Source of the DNA: an uncultured Lachnospiraceae bacterium
GTDB lineage: Bacteria > Bacillota > Clostridia > Lachnospirales > Lachnospiraceae
Assembly (NCBI GenBank): GCA_945868435.1
Contig: CAMBLG010000004.1
Coordinates: 147,412 to 211,411 of the forward strand
Length of the DNA stretch: 64,000 nt
Direction: 5' to 3'
Shown here piece by piece: positions 35,783-45,158 of this stretch (positions within the stretch are counted from its first letter, which is position 1; each line of letters starts with the position of its first letter). Position numbers and translations under genes: made by a program. Below the pieces are notes generated by a model. That model was not told where the DNA came from, did no database searches, and saw nothing but the letters and a program-made list of their open reading frames with translations.

Positions 35783-36721
35783 TTATTGATTACTATTGCG
35801 AGCTTTCTTACCACACACTGCAATGCCTGCTGCTGCAAACATGGCAACGAATGGTAAAGCAGGTAATGATGCACCCGTCTTTGGCGATACAACTGTAGCT
35901 GCACCACCCGCTGACGAGCCTGAGCTTCCGGAACCGGAATTACCGGAACCTGTACTGCCTTTGTTGGTACTCATGGCAGCGTTGTATCCGGCTTCATAGC
36001 CTTCGTCATACCGATCATCCATATCCGGGTATGTGACGTTTACGGTCTGGTCAACGTTAACCGGATTGTTCTGATTATTGGTCTGACTGTTGCTCTGATT
36101 GTTGTTGTTACTCTGACTTGTGCTGTCACCTGTGGTATTATTATTGTTGTTTCCGTTGGTTGGCGGTGTGGTGTTCGTACCGTTGTTGGAACCATTATTC
36201 GTGCCACCATTGTTCGTACCACCATTATTGGATCCATTGCCGTTACTAGGTGCTTCACCGACCTTTACCACAAATACCGGAGAGAACGATTTCATTGTAA
36301 CGGTTACATAGCCATTGCCCACAGCATCAGGTGTCAATCTTTCCCACATATAGGTTCCACCAACTTTATACTTATGCAACACATAAACCTTGTCTCCCTG
36401 CCGGATTCCATCTACCGCAATGGTAACCGTTGCACTCTGTCCGCTCGGAACCGAGATACCGACAATATCCGTCATTGCGACAATGCTGTCGTATGTGTTC
36501 TGCTTGTTCTGATCCGCCGCCTGATAATCAGCCTTGGCAACCTTCCCGGTACTTATGATCTGGGTAGAAGATCCATTCTTCTGTGTCACAGAAGTTACTC
36601 CCTTATTCAATGCATCCACAACCGCATCATTAGCACTTGGAGAACCTGCTGCAAATACTGTTGTCGTTCCCATCACGAGAACCATCAGCGCAGCAAGTAC
36701 TCCTGCAAATCTCTTCTTCAT
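35783..36721 (-). CDS. Sortase-anchored surface protein with SPKTG signal
   Basis: 312 residues from ATG 36721, placed 9 nt after AAGGAGG; two upstream ATGs overlap that site. A signal peptide (about 1-25) is followed by a globular domain (about 30-160, ending KSFSPVFVVKVGEAP) and a long Asn/Gly/Thr/Gln-rich low-complexity linker (about 165-235). A short segment PDMDDRYDEGYEAGYNA comes next, then a Ser/Gly stretch, and finally the sorting signal SPKTGASLPALPFVAMFAAAGIAV with tail KKARNSNQ. It should be cell-wall anchored by the class B sortase next to it. The Asn-rich linker probably spans the wall. The adhesin or receptor role is unknown. Confidence 0.88.
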   Translation of the reverse strand: MKKRFAGVLAALMVLVMGTTTVFAAGSPSANDAVVDALNKGVTSVTQKNGSSTQIISTGKVAKADYQAADQNKQNTYDSIVAMTDIVGISVPSGQSATVTIAVDGIRQGDKVYVLHKYKVGGTYMWERLTPDAVGNGYVTVTMKSFSPVFVVKVGEAPSNGNGSNNGGTNNGGTNNGSNNGTNTTPPTNGNNNNNTTGDSTSQSNNNNQSNSQTNNQNNPVNVDQTVNVTYPDMDDRYDEGYEAGYNAAMSTNKGSTGSGNSGSGSSGSSAGGAATVVSPKTGASLPALPFVAMFAAAGIAVCGKKARNSNQ

Positions 36722-36796
36722 TGGCATCATCCTCCTTTCCTTAAAACTAAACATGTAACATCTATATCAAGTGCGCGCGCACTGGATACCATTCTC

Positions 36797-37876
36797 CTAT
36801 ACCGGAACATAGAACACTTCCATAATCAGATTCAAAAGTGCATCCTCATCTACGTAGTACTCTTCGTACCGATCCCCCATGACCGTCTCTCCCGGAACCG
36901 TATACATCTGATCCTCCGAAAAATCATAGTCCATCAGTTCTGTCACCAGATCTGTAAAATCAACGCTGGTCACCAGATAATCGGACACGGAATTGTACAC
37001 TCCCACTACCATGGCAGAATTACCGCCGGCTACCGCCTTCAGCTTCGCCATATAGTTTACGATATATTGTTCTTCCCTGCGAAGCCGGTCCGATGCACTG
37101 TCATATTCCGTGACATCTCTTCCCCGCAGGTAACAGTAAGCTTCTTCTCCGCCTAAATTTACAATCTCACCCTCTCGCAGATCTACACCTTTGTTCGGAT
37201 AAATCACATCCTGTAACACCGTAACCTCCACGCCGCCGACTGCGTCATTCATCATGGGAATCCCTCCCATATTCATGGCGACATATCCGCTGATCGGGAT
37301 ATTGCCAAACAGTTTGGCGACCACATCGGTTGTTCTGGAACAGCTGAGCTTGCGGCCATCCCCAAAGGCATGCTGCAGACATATCTGCGCCTGAACCTCA
37401 CTGATAAAGTTACCGCTCTCATCATACATCTCGATATCCGTCATGGTATTGCGATTGATGGAAATGACAGACAGCTTCTCATTGGCCGAATCTACCACCA
37501 GGAGGAACATTGCATCCGACTGCCCGCCACTGACAAAATCCGGTGCTTCCGACACCGGTTCATCCTTGTCAATTCCCATGATCAGATAGGAGCGTATATT
37601 GGAATTGTAGCGATATTGTCCGCCCTTGTATTCAATGACACCCTCCTGCCACTTCTCCGGCGCTTCCTCAGGCTCTTCCACCGGTGTGGTCTGCATCGGA
37701 GCATCCTGCCCCTGTCCGTCTGTCTCCGGAGCACCGGCCGCATAATCCTGCCTGGTTCCCTGCGCCATCGTCTGCACACCCACAACAATCACGAAGACAA
37801 GAACCACCGTAAGCACTCCTGCAAGAAAGTACAGTGCATTATTCAGTTTGGGAGATGGCTCACGCAATCCTCTCAT
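36797..37876 (-). CDS. LytR-CpsA-Psr (LCP) family phosphotransferase
   Basis: 359 residues. One membrane helix (about 15-38), a Pro/Glu-rich linker, then an extracellular LCP domain: SDAMFLLVVDSANEKLSVISINRNTMTDI, and the C-terminal LNGxxAYxYxRxR-type motif as LGGEEAYCYLRGRDVTEYDSASDRLRREEQ with the catalytic arginines. LCP enzymes attach capsule, teichoic acid or other undecaprenyl-linked glycopolymers to peptidoglycan. It overlaps cpsD by 4 nt, so it is the last gene of the cpsBCD unit. An acceptor glycopolymer locus is not in this window. Confidence 0.9.
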   Translation of the reverse strand: MRGLREPSPKLNNALYFLAGVLTVVLVFVIVVGVQTMAQGTRQDYAAGAPETDGQGQDAPMQTTPVEEPEEAPEKWQEGVIEYKGGQYRYNSNIRSYLIMGIDKDEPVSEAPDFVSGGQSDAMFLLVVDSANEKLSVISINRNTMTDIEMYDESGNFISEVQAQICLQHAFGDGRKLSCSRTTDVVAKLFGNIPISGYVAMNMGGIPMMNDAVGGVEVTVLQDVIYPNKGVDLREGEIVNLGGEEAYCYLRGRDVTEYDSASDRLRREEQYIVNYMAKLKAVAGGNSAMVVGVYNSVSDYLVTSVDFTDLVTELMDYDFSEDQMYTVPGETVMGDRYEEYYVDEDALLNLIMEVFYVPV

Positions 37877-38610
37877 GTTTCCTTCTTGTCCTCTCCATTG
37901 TTTCCATAATAACTGCCATAATAACCACCGTAATAGCCGCCATAATAGCTTCCATCATAACTGTTCTTCTTCATCTTGACCTTATTCAACACTGCACCCA
38001 AAACACGCACGCCCGATGCCTCGAGCTGCTTTTTCACATTCTGAATCAAACGGCCGCTGGCCATTCCCTGTGCAATCACGAGAATCGCTCCATCGCAGTG
38101 CTTGGCAATCACAGCCGCATCAATGGCTGCGCCAATCGGCGCACAGTCCAGAAGCACATAATTAAAATGCTCCTTGCCGAATTTTAACAGTTCCTCAAAG
38201 TACTTCTTCTCCAAAATCTCGGTTGGGTTTGGTACCGATGGCCCCGCAAAAATCATAAACATGCCCGGAATCTCCGTTCCGTACAGTACATCCTCCAGCT
38301 TTTTTTGTCCTGAAAGAAAATGCGACAAACCGAAAATCTCCGATCCATCCGTAGACACCGCACGAAGCCGTCCAACATAGACGGACTTACGCATATCCGT
38401 GTCAATCAACAGCACGCGTTTGCCGGATTCTGTCAAAGAGCGCGCCAAGTCCAATGTAACAGTACTCTTTCCCTCATTCGGCAACGCGGAGGTCACGACG
38501 ATTGTCTTGATATCGTCCCCACAAAACTGGATATTGGTCTTCAACGCGCGAAGAGATTCCTTCATTGCATACTGCTGACTCTTCAGTTTTCCAAACTTTA
38601 CTGATTTCAT
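37873..38610 (-). CDS. cpsD: CpsD/CapB-type tyrosine kinase
   Basis: 245 residues. BY-kinase ATPase with Walker A SALPNEGKST (41-50), Walker A' VLLIDTDMRKS and Walker B VLLDCAPIG. The C-terminal tail is a striking tyrosine cluster: SYDGSYYGGYYGGYYGSYYG, the autophosphorylation site that tunes polysaccharide chain length with CpsC. The membrane activator CpsC is encoded upstream (4-nt overlap) and the phosphatase CpsB before that. Confidence 0.93.
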   Translation of the reverse strand: MKSVKFGKLKSQQYAMKESLRALKTNIQFCGDDIKTIVVTSALPNEGKSTVTLDLARSLTESGKRVLLIDTDMRKSVYVGRLRAVSTDGSEIFGLSHFLSGQKKLEDVLYGTEIPGMFMIFAGPSVPNPTEILEKKYFEELLKFGKEHFNYVLLDCAPIGAAIDAAVIAKHCDGAILVIAQGMASGRLIQNVKKQLEASGVRVLGAVLNKVKMKKNSYDGSYYGGYYGGYYGSYYGNNGEDKKET

Positions 38611-39371
38611 AGGCTTTTCTTCTTTGCTGACTTTCTGGTTTTCTTCTGTCCTTTTTTGGGTCCTTTATCCTCTCCGTCATCCTCCGCTTCTTCCAACGGA
38701 AGCGTTCCAAGCACATTGAGTCCAAGCTTCTTTTCTACATCCTCTGCTGTCATGATGGTATCGTTAAACAGATAGGACAGCACAACAACTGCCATGGCCA
38801 GAAACGCTCCAACGATTCCACCCAAAGCAGTGTTCTTAAACACACTTGGGCTTACCGGCTCACCATCCGCATAACCATTCTGAATAATGGTGGGAGGATC
38901 CTGATCCATCTTCAGGGAAATAAAATTCGAACCAACCTTCGCAATCTCATCCGCAATTGCCTTCGCAGTCAACGGATTCTCATCCCGCACGGTAATCATC
39001 AAAATGCGGGAATTGGAAGGATTCTCCAATGTAACCTTATCTTCCAGACTCTTGTATGTCTCATCCAATCCCAAGTTGGCAATGACCTGTTCCAACACCG
39101 GACGTCCCTCAACGACAACCATATAATCGTTGGTCAGACTTGTACCGGTCTGAATATCCGCAAGGCTTGTAATGGAAGTACTCTTCGAGAGCACATACAG
39201 CTCCGCGGTAGATTCATACTGCGGCACCATCAGAAATTTGCTGACCGAGTAAGCAATGACTGCCCCAAGCACCAGCGCCAGCAGAATCAGCTTCCAAAAC
39301 GCCAGGAGTTCCAGAAACAGTTCCTTTAAGTCAATCTCTATTTCATTGTCAAGCTCTGCTCTGTTCTCCAT
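38607..39371 (-). CDS. cpsC: CpsC/Wzz-type chain-length regulator
   Basis: 254 residues. Wzz domain with two membrane helices (about 27-48 and 188-210), an extracellular loop with AELYVLSKSTSITSLADIQTG, and a proline-containing segment before TM2 (DGEPVSPSVFKNTALGG). The cytoplasmic C-terminus is basic, rich in Lys (KGPKKGQKKTRKSAKKK). It activates the tyrosine kinase CpsD and sets polysaccharide length. The gene is 3 nt downstream of cpsB and overlaps cpsD by 4 nt. Confidence 0.92.
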   Translation of the reverse strand: MENRAELDNEIEIDLKELFLELLAFWKLILLALVLGAVIAYSVSKFLMVPQYESTAELYVLSKSTSITSLADIQTGTSLTNDYMVVVEGRPVLEQVIANLGLDETYKSLEDKVTLENPSNSRILMITVRDENPLTAKAIADEIAKVGSNFISLKMDQDPPTIIQNGYADGEPVSPSVFKNTALGGIVGAFLAMAVVVLSYLFNDTIMTAEDVEKKLGLNVLGTLPLEEAEDDGEDKGPKKGQKKTRKSAKKKSL

Positions 39372-39374
39372 GTA

Positions 39375-40076
39375 CTACTCCTCAAAAATCTGCGACGGGT
39401 TCTCCCTAAAAAGTCTCTTTGCCACTCCGTCACCAAGCTTTTTCTCTACGTATGACCGACACTGCTGCATATGGCATGCCCGTCTCTTAACTCCATGACT
39501 GTCCGAGGCAATCACATCCACATAACCTGCCTGAAGCATTTTCTTGCAATATCGCTTCGGTCCCCGCCCCTCCAGTCCAAGAACGGCATCCGCATTCACC
39601 TGAATCCATGCCCCAAGCCTGCGCAGTTCATCTGCCCGATCAATATCCTCCGCCATGCAGGCATAGCGTTCTGCATGTGCAATCACGGGAATAAATCCAT
39701 GCAACAGCAATTCCTGTGTCATCTGATACAGGTAAGAAAACTCACTGTCATGGGAATACTCACTCAGCACATAGTGTGACGCAGCAAGGGTTTTGCATCG
39801 GCCGCTGCGAAATGCCTCCACAATCCCACTATTCACATGATATTCTGTACCCAGAGCCAACCGTACCCCCAGCTTGTCCGCATAGGGTTTGAGTTTAAGA
39901 AAATGCGATTCAACCACTTCCCTCGGGTAACCAAACATTCCATGCCGATAATGGGGAGTCAAAATCATTGCGCAAATTCCCTGCTCCCTCGCCAGCTTAA
40001 GCATCTCCACGGACTCTTCTATTGTATCCGCTCCGTCATCCACTCCATACAGGAGATGACAATGAATGTCAATCAT
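39375..40076 (-). CDS. cpsB: CpsB/YwqE-type tyrosine phosphatase (PHP domain)
   Basis: 233 residues. PHP metal ligands are visible: IDIHCHLLYGVDDGA, LTPHYRHG, LGTEYHV, IAHAERY and ASDSHG. These manganese-dependent phosphatases dephosphorylate the CpsD tyrosine tail. It is first in the cpsB-cpsC-cpsD-LCP unit. The glycosyltransferase and flippase genes that usually follow are absent; a sortase substrate and sortase follow instead. Confidence 0.93.
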   Translation of the reverse strand: MIDIHCHLLYGVDDGADTIEESVEMLKLAREQGICAMILTPHYRHGMFGYPREVVESHFLKLKPYADKLGVRLALGTEYHVNSGIVEAFRSGRCKTLAASHYVLSEYSHDSEFSYLYQMTQELLLHGFIPVIAHAERYACMAEDIDRADELRRLGAWIQVNADAVLGLEGRGPKRYCKKMLQAGYVDVIASDSHGVKRRACHMQQCRSYVEKKLGDGVAKRLFRENPSQIFEE

Positions 40077-40185
40077 CTGGGCATAATACTCCTTATTGTA
40101 TGTATATAATCCTACAATATTATACTATATCGGCTAATTTTACGCAATGTTTGATAATAAAAACCCCCAAATATAGAAAACCGCC

Positions 40186-40211
40186 CAGTCATGTGCCAAT
40201 ATACATGACTG
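40186..40211 (-). terminator. Terminator after udk
   Basis: CAGTCATGT-GCCAAT-ACATGACTG type hairpin (9-bp arms) followed on the minus strand by GGCGGTTTTC, 34 nt after the udk stop. Confidence 0.6.
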
Positions 40212-40244
40212 AACGATTACATAAATTTCATATTCGTTTTACTT

Positions 40245-40859
40245 CTACTTCTGCCGAAGCAGATCCTGTATCTTCGTTTTGAAAATGTCGAAAGCCACAT
40301 CATTCATTCCACTGTTAATCACAATATCCGCCATGGCCTTGGTCGGCTCCACATACAAATAGTGCATCGGCTTTACTGTATTGACATACTGTTCGAAAAT
40401 TCCCTCAAGGTCCCGACCTCGTTCCCTCATATCCCGGATTGCACGTCGCATGATCCGCTCATCGGCATCCGCCTCTACGAACACTTTAATATCCAACAGA
40501 TCTCGCAGAACTTTATCCTGCAGCACAAGAATTCCTTCAATAAGAATCACCCGCCTCGGTTCAATCGTCACAAACTTGTCAGAGCGGTTGTGCTGCGTAA
40601 AATCATAGACCGGACAGGCAACGGCCTTTCCTGCTTTCAACGCCCTGACATGCTCCACAAGCAAATCCGTCTCCAAAGCATCCGGATGATCGTAATTGAT
40701 GGCTTTCCTCTCCTCCAAAGGAATATCATCACGGCGCCTGTAATAATTATCCTGATAAACCACAGCAATATCATCGCCAAATGCTTCCTTGATTCGATTT
40801 GTAAAGGTGGACTTTCCGGAGCCGGTTCCTCCCGCCACGCCAATCACTATACTTTCCAT
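40245..40859 (-). CDS. udk: Uridine kinase
   Basis: 204 residues. Walker A GGTGSGKST (10-18), VYQDNYYRR substrate loop, NYDHPDALETDLL and PVYDFTQHNR as in uridine/cytidine kinases, and a lid with RAIRDMRERGRDL. It phosphorylates uridine and cytidine in pyrimidine salvage. Length is normal. It is monocistronic with its own terminator. Confidence 0.93.
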   Translation of the reverse strand: MESIVIGVAGGTGSGKSTFTNRIKEAFGDDIAVVYQDNYYRRRDDIPLEERKAINYDHPDALETDLLVEHVRALKAGKAVACPVYDFTQHNRSDKFVTIEPRRVILIEGILVLQDKVLRDLLDIKVFVEADADERIMRRAIRDMRERGRDLEGIFEQYVNTVKPMHYLYVEPTKAMADIVINSGMNDVAFDIFKTKIQDLLRQK

Positions 40860-41076
40860 TACCGCTTCCTCCTATGATTTCTGTTACTAATTTCACACAG
40901 TATACCAAATTCGGTGTTACAAATGAAACGAATTTTTACATATAGTATAGCGAATTTTTTACCGCATTACAATTGAAATGAACTAGCCTTTTCGTAATCT
41001 TTCGTGTATAATCTTCACTACATTGTCTTAACAAACATAAAACAATATGAAATCGAAAAAATAAGGGGTTCGTACT

Positions 41077-42411
41077 ATGAGAAAAGATATGACAATTGGA
41101 AATCCGCTGAAAATCATCCTGCTTTTTTCTTTGCCGGTCCTTGCCGGGAACCTTTTTCAGCAATTTTATAATATGGTCGACACGGTCATTGTCGGACAGT
41201 ATCTCGGTGAGGACGCCCTTGCAGCAGTGGGTTCCACCGGATGTCTCATGTTCCTTGTCTTAGGATTTGCCAACGGAATTGCACAGGGTTTCGGGGTTCT
41301 GATTGCCCACGCCTTTGGTGCAAAAGACATGAAGCTGCTGCGGCACTATGTTGCGCTGTCTCTGGCACTGACACTGGTAGTCTCCGTCATTCTGACCATT
41401 CCGACGGTCGCAGCCTCCCGCCAGCTTCTCCTGTGGCTCAATACCCCGGAAAACATTGTAGATCTGGCGAATCAATACATCCGCGTCATCTTTGCAGGAA
41501 TTCTATGTACGATGTCCTACAACGTTGCCGCAGGAATCCTTCGCGGTATCGGTGACAGCCGGACACCGCTGTACTTTTTGGTTTTTTCCAGCGGACTGAA
41601 CATTGCGCTGGATGTGTTTTTGATCGTGGTCGCAGGCCTTGGGACCGCCGGTGCCGCCTATGCCACCGTCATCTCACAGGGTATTGCCGCTGTGCTGTGC
41701 TTTATAGTCATGTTCCGGAAATATGACATTCTGCGCACACACCGCACTGATTACTACTGGGACCCTGCCGGCATGGGGCGCATGCTCTCCATCGGCATCC
41801 CCATGGCTCTCAACTATTCCATCACTGCCATCGGCACCATGGTTGTGCAGAGTGCCGTCAACGTTTTTGGCTCCGGTGTCGTTGCAGCCTTCACAGCCGC
41901 TTCCAAGGTCTGCAATATCGCAACGCAGACTATGCCGACTTTGGGTACTGCCATGGCGACCTACTGTGGCCAGAATCTCGGTGCGGCCAAGTATGATAGA
42001 ATATTCTCCGGCATGCGAAGCGCATTTTTTCTCAGCTTCGTCGCCGCAGGTTTGGGTGCCGCCATCTGCTGCTTCGCCGGACCTTATATGATCGGTTGGT
42101 TTATTCACGATCCGTCGGCTGAGACCATCGGCTACGCAATGCAGTATCTGTACCTTGCCAGCGCTTTTATGCTTCCTCTGGCATGGATCTTCGTATACCG
42201 CAACGGCCTGCAGGGACTTGGACGCGGTTTTGTTCCGATGATCAGCGGTGTCGTGGAGCTGGTCAGTCGTTACATTGTCATCCTGTTTACCGCCAAGCCT
42301 CTGGGCTATCTGGGTGTGTGTCTGAGCGATCCGGCTGCCTGGCTCACCACCGGTCTGCTGCTCATCATCACCTATCTGATGTGGAAACGAAATGCCATCA
42401 AGCGACAGTGA
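41077..42411 (+). CDS. MATE family multidrug efflux transporter
   Basis: 444 residues with 12 predicted membrane helices. N-terminal motif GNPLKIILLFSLPVLAGNLFQQFYNMVDTVIVGQYLG and the internal repeat IGIPMALNYSITAIGTMVVQSAVN are typical of MATE proteins (NorM/DinF-like). They export cationic drugs or metabolites using a Na+ or H+ gradient. The start follows AAGGGGTTCGTACT. It ends 6 nt from the converging glnQ gene without an obvious terminator between them. Confidence 0.9.
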   Translation: MRKDMTIGNPLKIILLFSLPVLAGNLFQQFYNMVDTVIVGQYLGEDALAAVGSTGCLMFLVLGFANGIAQGFGVLIAHAFGAKDMKLLRHYVALSLALTLVVSVILTIPTVAASRQLLLWLNTPENIVDLANQYIRVIFAGILCTMSYNVAAGILRGIGDSRTPLYFLVFSSGLNIALDVFLIVVAGLGTAGAAYATVISQGIAAVLCFIVMFRKYDILRTHRTDYYWDPAGMGRMLSIGIPMALNYSITAIGTMVVQSAVNVFGSGVVAAFTAASKVCNIATQTMPTLGTAMATYCGQNLGAAKYDRIFSGMRSAFFLSFVAAGLGAAICCFAGPYMIGWFIHDPSAETIGYAMQYLYLASAFMLPLAWIFVYRNGLQGLGRGFVPMISGVVELVSRYIVILFTAKPLGYLGVCLSDPAAWLTTGLLLIITYLMWKRNAIKRQ

Positions 42412-42417
42412 TTTCTG

Positions 42418-43176
42418 CTATTTTGCTTTTTCCACCTTGTCATAGGTAAAGGTATTTAAGAATTTCTGTGCACGTTCTGTTTTCGGATGCTCAAAAAAGT
42501 CCACAGGTCTTCCTTCTTCTACAATTTCTCCATGATCAAGGAAGACCACCCGGTCTGCCACGGCTTTTGCAAAAGACATCTCATGCGTGACGATCACCAT
42601 GGTTCTTCCCTGCTCTGCAAGCGAAAGCAGTACCTCCAGTACCTCACGCACCATTTCCGGATCCAACGCCGCTGTCACTTCGTCAAACAGCAGTACCTCC
42701 GGATGCATACAAAGAGCCCTGACAATCGCAACTCTCTGCTTTTGTCCCCCGGAAAGCTGACGAGGAAAGCTATCCTTTTTCTCCAGAAGACCGACCCGAG
42801 ACAAAAGTTCCTCCGCTTCCTTTTCTACCTCCCCCTTTTTTCTTTTTTGAACCATGATTGGTGCCAGTGTGATATTCTGCAAAATTGTCTTATGGGGAAA
42901 CAACTCATAGCTTTGAAAGACCATTCCAATCCGTTGACGGATTTCATTGATATGCTTCGATTTTCCATCGATTGATTCTCCCCGGAACGTAATGCTTCCA
43001 CCCTGAATCGGCTCCAGCCCGTTGATGCATCGAAGGAGTGTGCTCTTCCCGCATCCGGAGGGGCCTACAATCACGACAACTTCCCCTTCGTGAATTGTCA
43101 GCGACAGATCTTCTATAATTGTGTTTTCATCATATTTCTTTGTCATATGATCGATTTTAACCAGTTCGTCTGCCAT
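42418..43176 (-). CDS. Polar amino acid ABC transporter ATPase (GlnQ type)
   Basis: 252 residues from ATG 43176 (an in-frame start exists further upstream inside the permease gene). Walker [11 protein letters not shown]-loop [11 protein letters not shown], signature [11 protein letters not shown], Walker [14 protein letters not shown] and H-loop VTHEM are all of the GlnQ/PAAT type. The stop of the upstream permease (43179-43181) is next to its start, indicating coupling. It is last in the six-gene importer operon. It probably powers the two GlnP-type permeases, with the SBP_bac_3 half of the fused lipoprotein as receptor. Confidence 0.9.
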   Translation of the reverse strand: MADELVKIDHMTKKYDENTIIEDLSLTIHEGEVVVIVGPSGCGKSTLLRCINGLEPIQGGSITFRGESIDGKSKHINEIRQRIGMVFQSYELFPHKTILQNITLAPIMVQKRKKGEVEKEAEELLSRVGLLEKKDSFPRQLSGGQKQRVAIVRALCMHPEVLLFDEVTAALDPEMVREVLEVLLSLAEQGRTMVIVTHEMSFAKAVADRVVFLDHGEIVEEGRPVDFFEHPKTERAQKFLNTFTYDKVEKAK

Positions 43177-43178
43177 AA

Positions 43179-43853
43179 TCAGCACCATTTCCTTTCCAGA
43201 TATCGAGATAGCATGCTGATTGGCCAGCACGCAATAAAGTACAGAAGAAATACCGTCGCATACACTCCAAATGCAGCATTTGGGGATGAGGTCCGATTGG
43301 CTTCAATAATCTGCTGCCCCACCTTCAGCACTTCCACCACTCCGATCAGCATGACCAGACTGGTGGTTTTGATCATACGCGTAACCAGATTGATGGACAG
43401 CGGAATCAGACGTCGTAGTGTCTGAGGAATTATTACATGTACATAAGTCTGTAGCTCCGTCATACCAAGGGCTGCCGCACTCTCATACTGGTGAACCGGG
43501 ATACTGATCAGGGCTCCTCTTACCAAATCCGCCATCTCCGCAGTTCCCCAAAAGCTGAACACTATGATAGCAGCCTTTTCTGCCTCAATATTCCACCCAA
43601 ACACTCTCGTCGTCCCAAAAAATACAATAAAAAGAAGCACCATCTGCGGCATCACCCGGACGATTTCAAGATATATGCGTGTAAACCATTTCACGACTTT
43701 ACTTTTCCGGGTCATAAGTGCACCGACCAATAATCCCAGCACCATACTGATTACCACCGATATCAGGCTGATCCGCATAGACACCCACAGACCCTCCAAC
43801 AGGCGCAGCATATTGCTCCCCTTGAAGAGCACATCAATCCCCAAATCCCGCAT
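43179..43853 (-). CDS. Amino acid ABC permease (GlnP type), subunit 2
   Basis: 224 residues from ATG 43853, after AAAGGAG. About five membrane helices. The EAA loop is visible as [30 protein letters not shown], and the N-terminal [20 protein letters not shown] is typical of HisM/GlnP permeases. The RNA overlaps the end of subunit 1 by 20 nt. With subunit 1 it forms the membrane channel of the polar-amino-acid-type transporter. Confidence 0.88.
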   Translation of the reverse strand: MRDLGIDVLFKGSNMLRLLEGLWVSMRISLISVVISMVLGLLVGALMTRKSKVVKWFTRIYLEIVRVMPQMVLLFIVFFGTTRVFGWNIEAEKAAIIVFSFWGTAEMADLVRGALISIPVHQYESAAALGMTELQTYVHVIIPQTLRRLIPLSINLVTRMIKTTSLVMLIGVVEVLKVGQQIIEANRTSSPNAAFGVYATVFLLYFIACWPISMLSRYLERKWC

Positions 43854-44493
43854 AGCGCAATCTCCTTTCCACCAGACTTCCAACAATCGAAACCGGAAGA
43901 AGAATGATCAGATAAAATATAACCAGAAGTGTCAGACATTCACCGGTTTTATAATACAGACCAATCAAATCTTTCGCTGTAAACATCAAGTCCATCAGAC
44001 TTATGGCTGAAAAGACACTGGTTTCCTTTATCAAAAAGATGATATTTGCAACGAATGCCGGAACACTGATGGATATTGCCTGCGGAAGAACCACATGTAA
44101 AAAAGCCTGTCGTCTGCTCATGCCGAGGCTTAAGGCACTCTCCATCTGTATCGGTTCCACTGCTTCCAATCCGCTCCGGAATGCTTCCGCCATATACGCG
44201 CCCCCCAGGAGCGCCAGTCCCAGCGCGCCACACACTTCGGCATCAATATCCAGCCCCAGCTTCGGAAGTCCAAAGTACAAAAAGAACAGCTGCACCAAAA
44301 GCGGTGTATTGCGAAACAATTCAATATATACGGAAACCAGCCTCTGCAAAACCGGAATCTTAAAATGCCGGATCATGGAACATCCCACTCCGATCAATAT
44401 TGCCAGTGCAATTCCAATCCATCCGATTTTAAGCACTAACAACAGCGCTTTTGCATACAGCGGAAGGTATGCTCTCATAATTTCCCAACTCAT
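43834..44493 (-). CDS. Amino acid ABC permease (GlnP type), subunit 1
   Basis: 219 residues from ATG 44493 (another ATG two codons upstream overlaps the ribosome binding site AGAGG). About five membrane helices; LFRNTPLLVQLFFLYFGLP and the EAA loop MESALSLGMSRRQAFLHVVLPQAI are diagnostic for PAAT permeases. The start overlaps the end of metI by a few bases, which joins the MetNI-type and GlnPQ-type halves of the operon into a single translationally coupled unit. Confidence 0.88.
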   Translation of the reverse strand: MSWEIMRAYLPLYAKALLLVLKIGWIGIALAILIGVGCSMIRHFKIPVLQRLVSVYIELFRNTPLLVQLFFLYFGLPKLGLDIDAEVCGALGLALLGGAYMAEAFRSGLEAVEPIQMESALSLGMSRRQAFLHVVLPQAISISVPAFVANIIFLIKETSVFSAISLMDLMFTAKDLIGLYYKTGECLTLLVIFYLIILLPVSIVGSLVERRLRYAGFGD

Positions 44494-44495
44494 GA

Positions 44496-45158
44496 TCATC
44501 CTCTTCTCCGATCCAATTTCTTAGAAAGCAGAGTTCCCAGCCACTGCAGAACCTGCATCAAAATAACCAGCACCAATACTGTAATCAGCATGATTCCGGT
44601 CTCATAGCGGTAATAGCCATATCGGATGGCAATATCTCCCAGCCCGCCACCGCCTACAATTCCCGCCATCGCAGAGTATCCAAGGATGGTTCCCAGTGCA
44701 ATTGTCACGCCAACCAGGAGAGACGTGCGCGCCTCGGCGATCAGCACCTTGATAACAATTGTCATTTTACCAGCCCCCATGCTGAGTGCCGCCTCAACAA
44801 CTCCATGATCAACTTCTTTTAAAGAACCTTCCACCATTCGTGCGATAAACGGAACTGCCGCAATCGTCAAAGGAACAATTGTTGCCACTGTCCCATAGCT
44901 TTTGCCGACAACAAACTTTGTAAACGGCTGAATCAGAATGAGCAGAATCAAAAACGGGATGCTTCTCGTGATATTGATAATAATATCCAAAATTTTATAG
45001 AGAAGAGGATGCGGACATATTCCGTCCGTATCCGAAATTGTCAGCAGAACTCCAACAGGCAAGCCGATCACATACCCCAAAGCGGTGGATGCAAATACCA
45101 TGAGTAAAGTCTCACCTGTGCCGGCCCAAAGCATACGAAAAATATCAGACGTTTCCAT
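44496..45158 (-). CDS. metI: Methionine-type ABC permease (MetI)
   Basis: 220 residues from ATG 45158 after GGGAGG. MetI signature features: GTGETLLMVFASTALGYVIGLPVGVLL near the N-terminus, RSIPFLILLI, and the EAA loop VVEAALSMGAGKMTIVIKVLIAEARTSLLVG, then AMAGIVGGGGLGDIAIRYGY. The MetI permease imports D/L-methionine in E. coli and other small amino acids such as cystine in relatives. It overlaps metN by 14 nt. Confidence 0.9.
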   Translation of the reverse strand: METSDIFRMLWAGTGETLLMVFASTALGYVIGLPVGVLLTISDTDGICPHPLLYKILDIIINITRSIPFLILLILIQPFTKFVVGKSYGTVATIVPLTIAAVPFIARMVEGSLKEVDHGVVEAALSMGAGKMTIVIKVLIAEARTSLLVGVTIALGTILGYSAMAGIVGGGGLGDIAIRYGYYRYETGIMLITVLVLVILMQVLQWLGTLLSKKLDRRRG

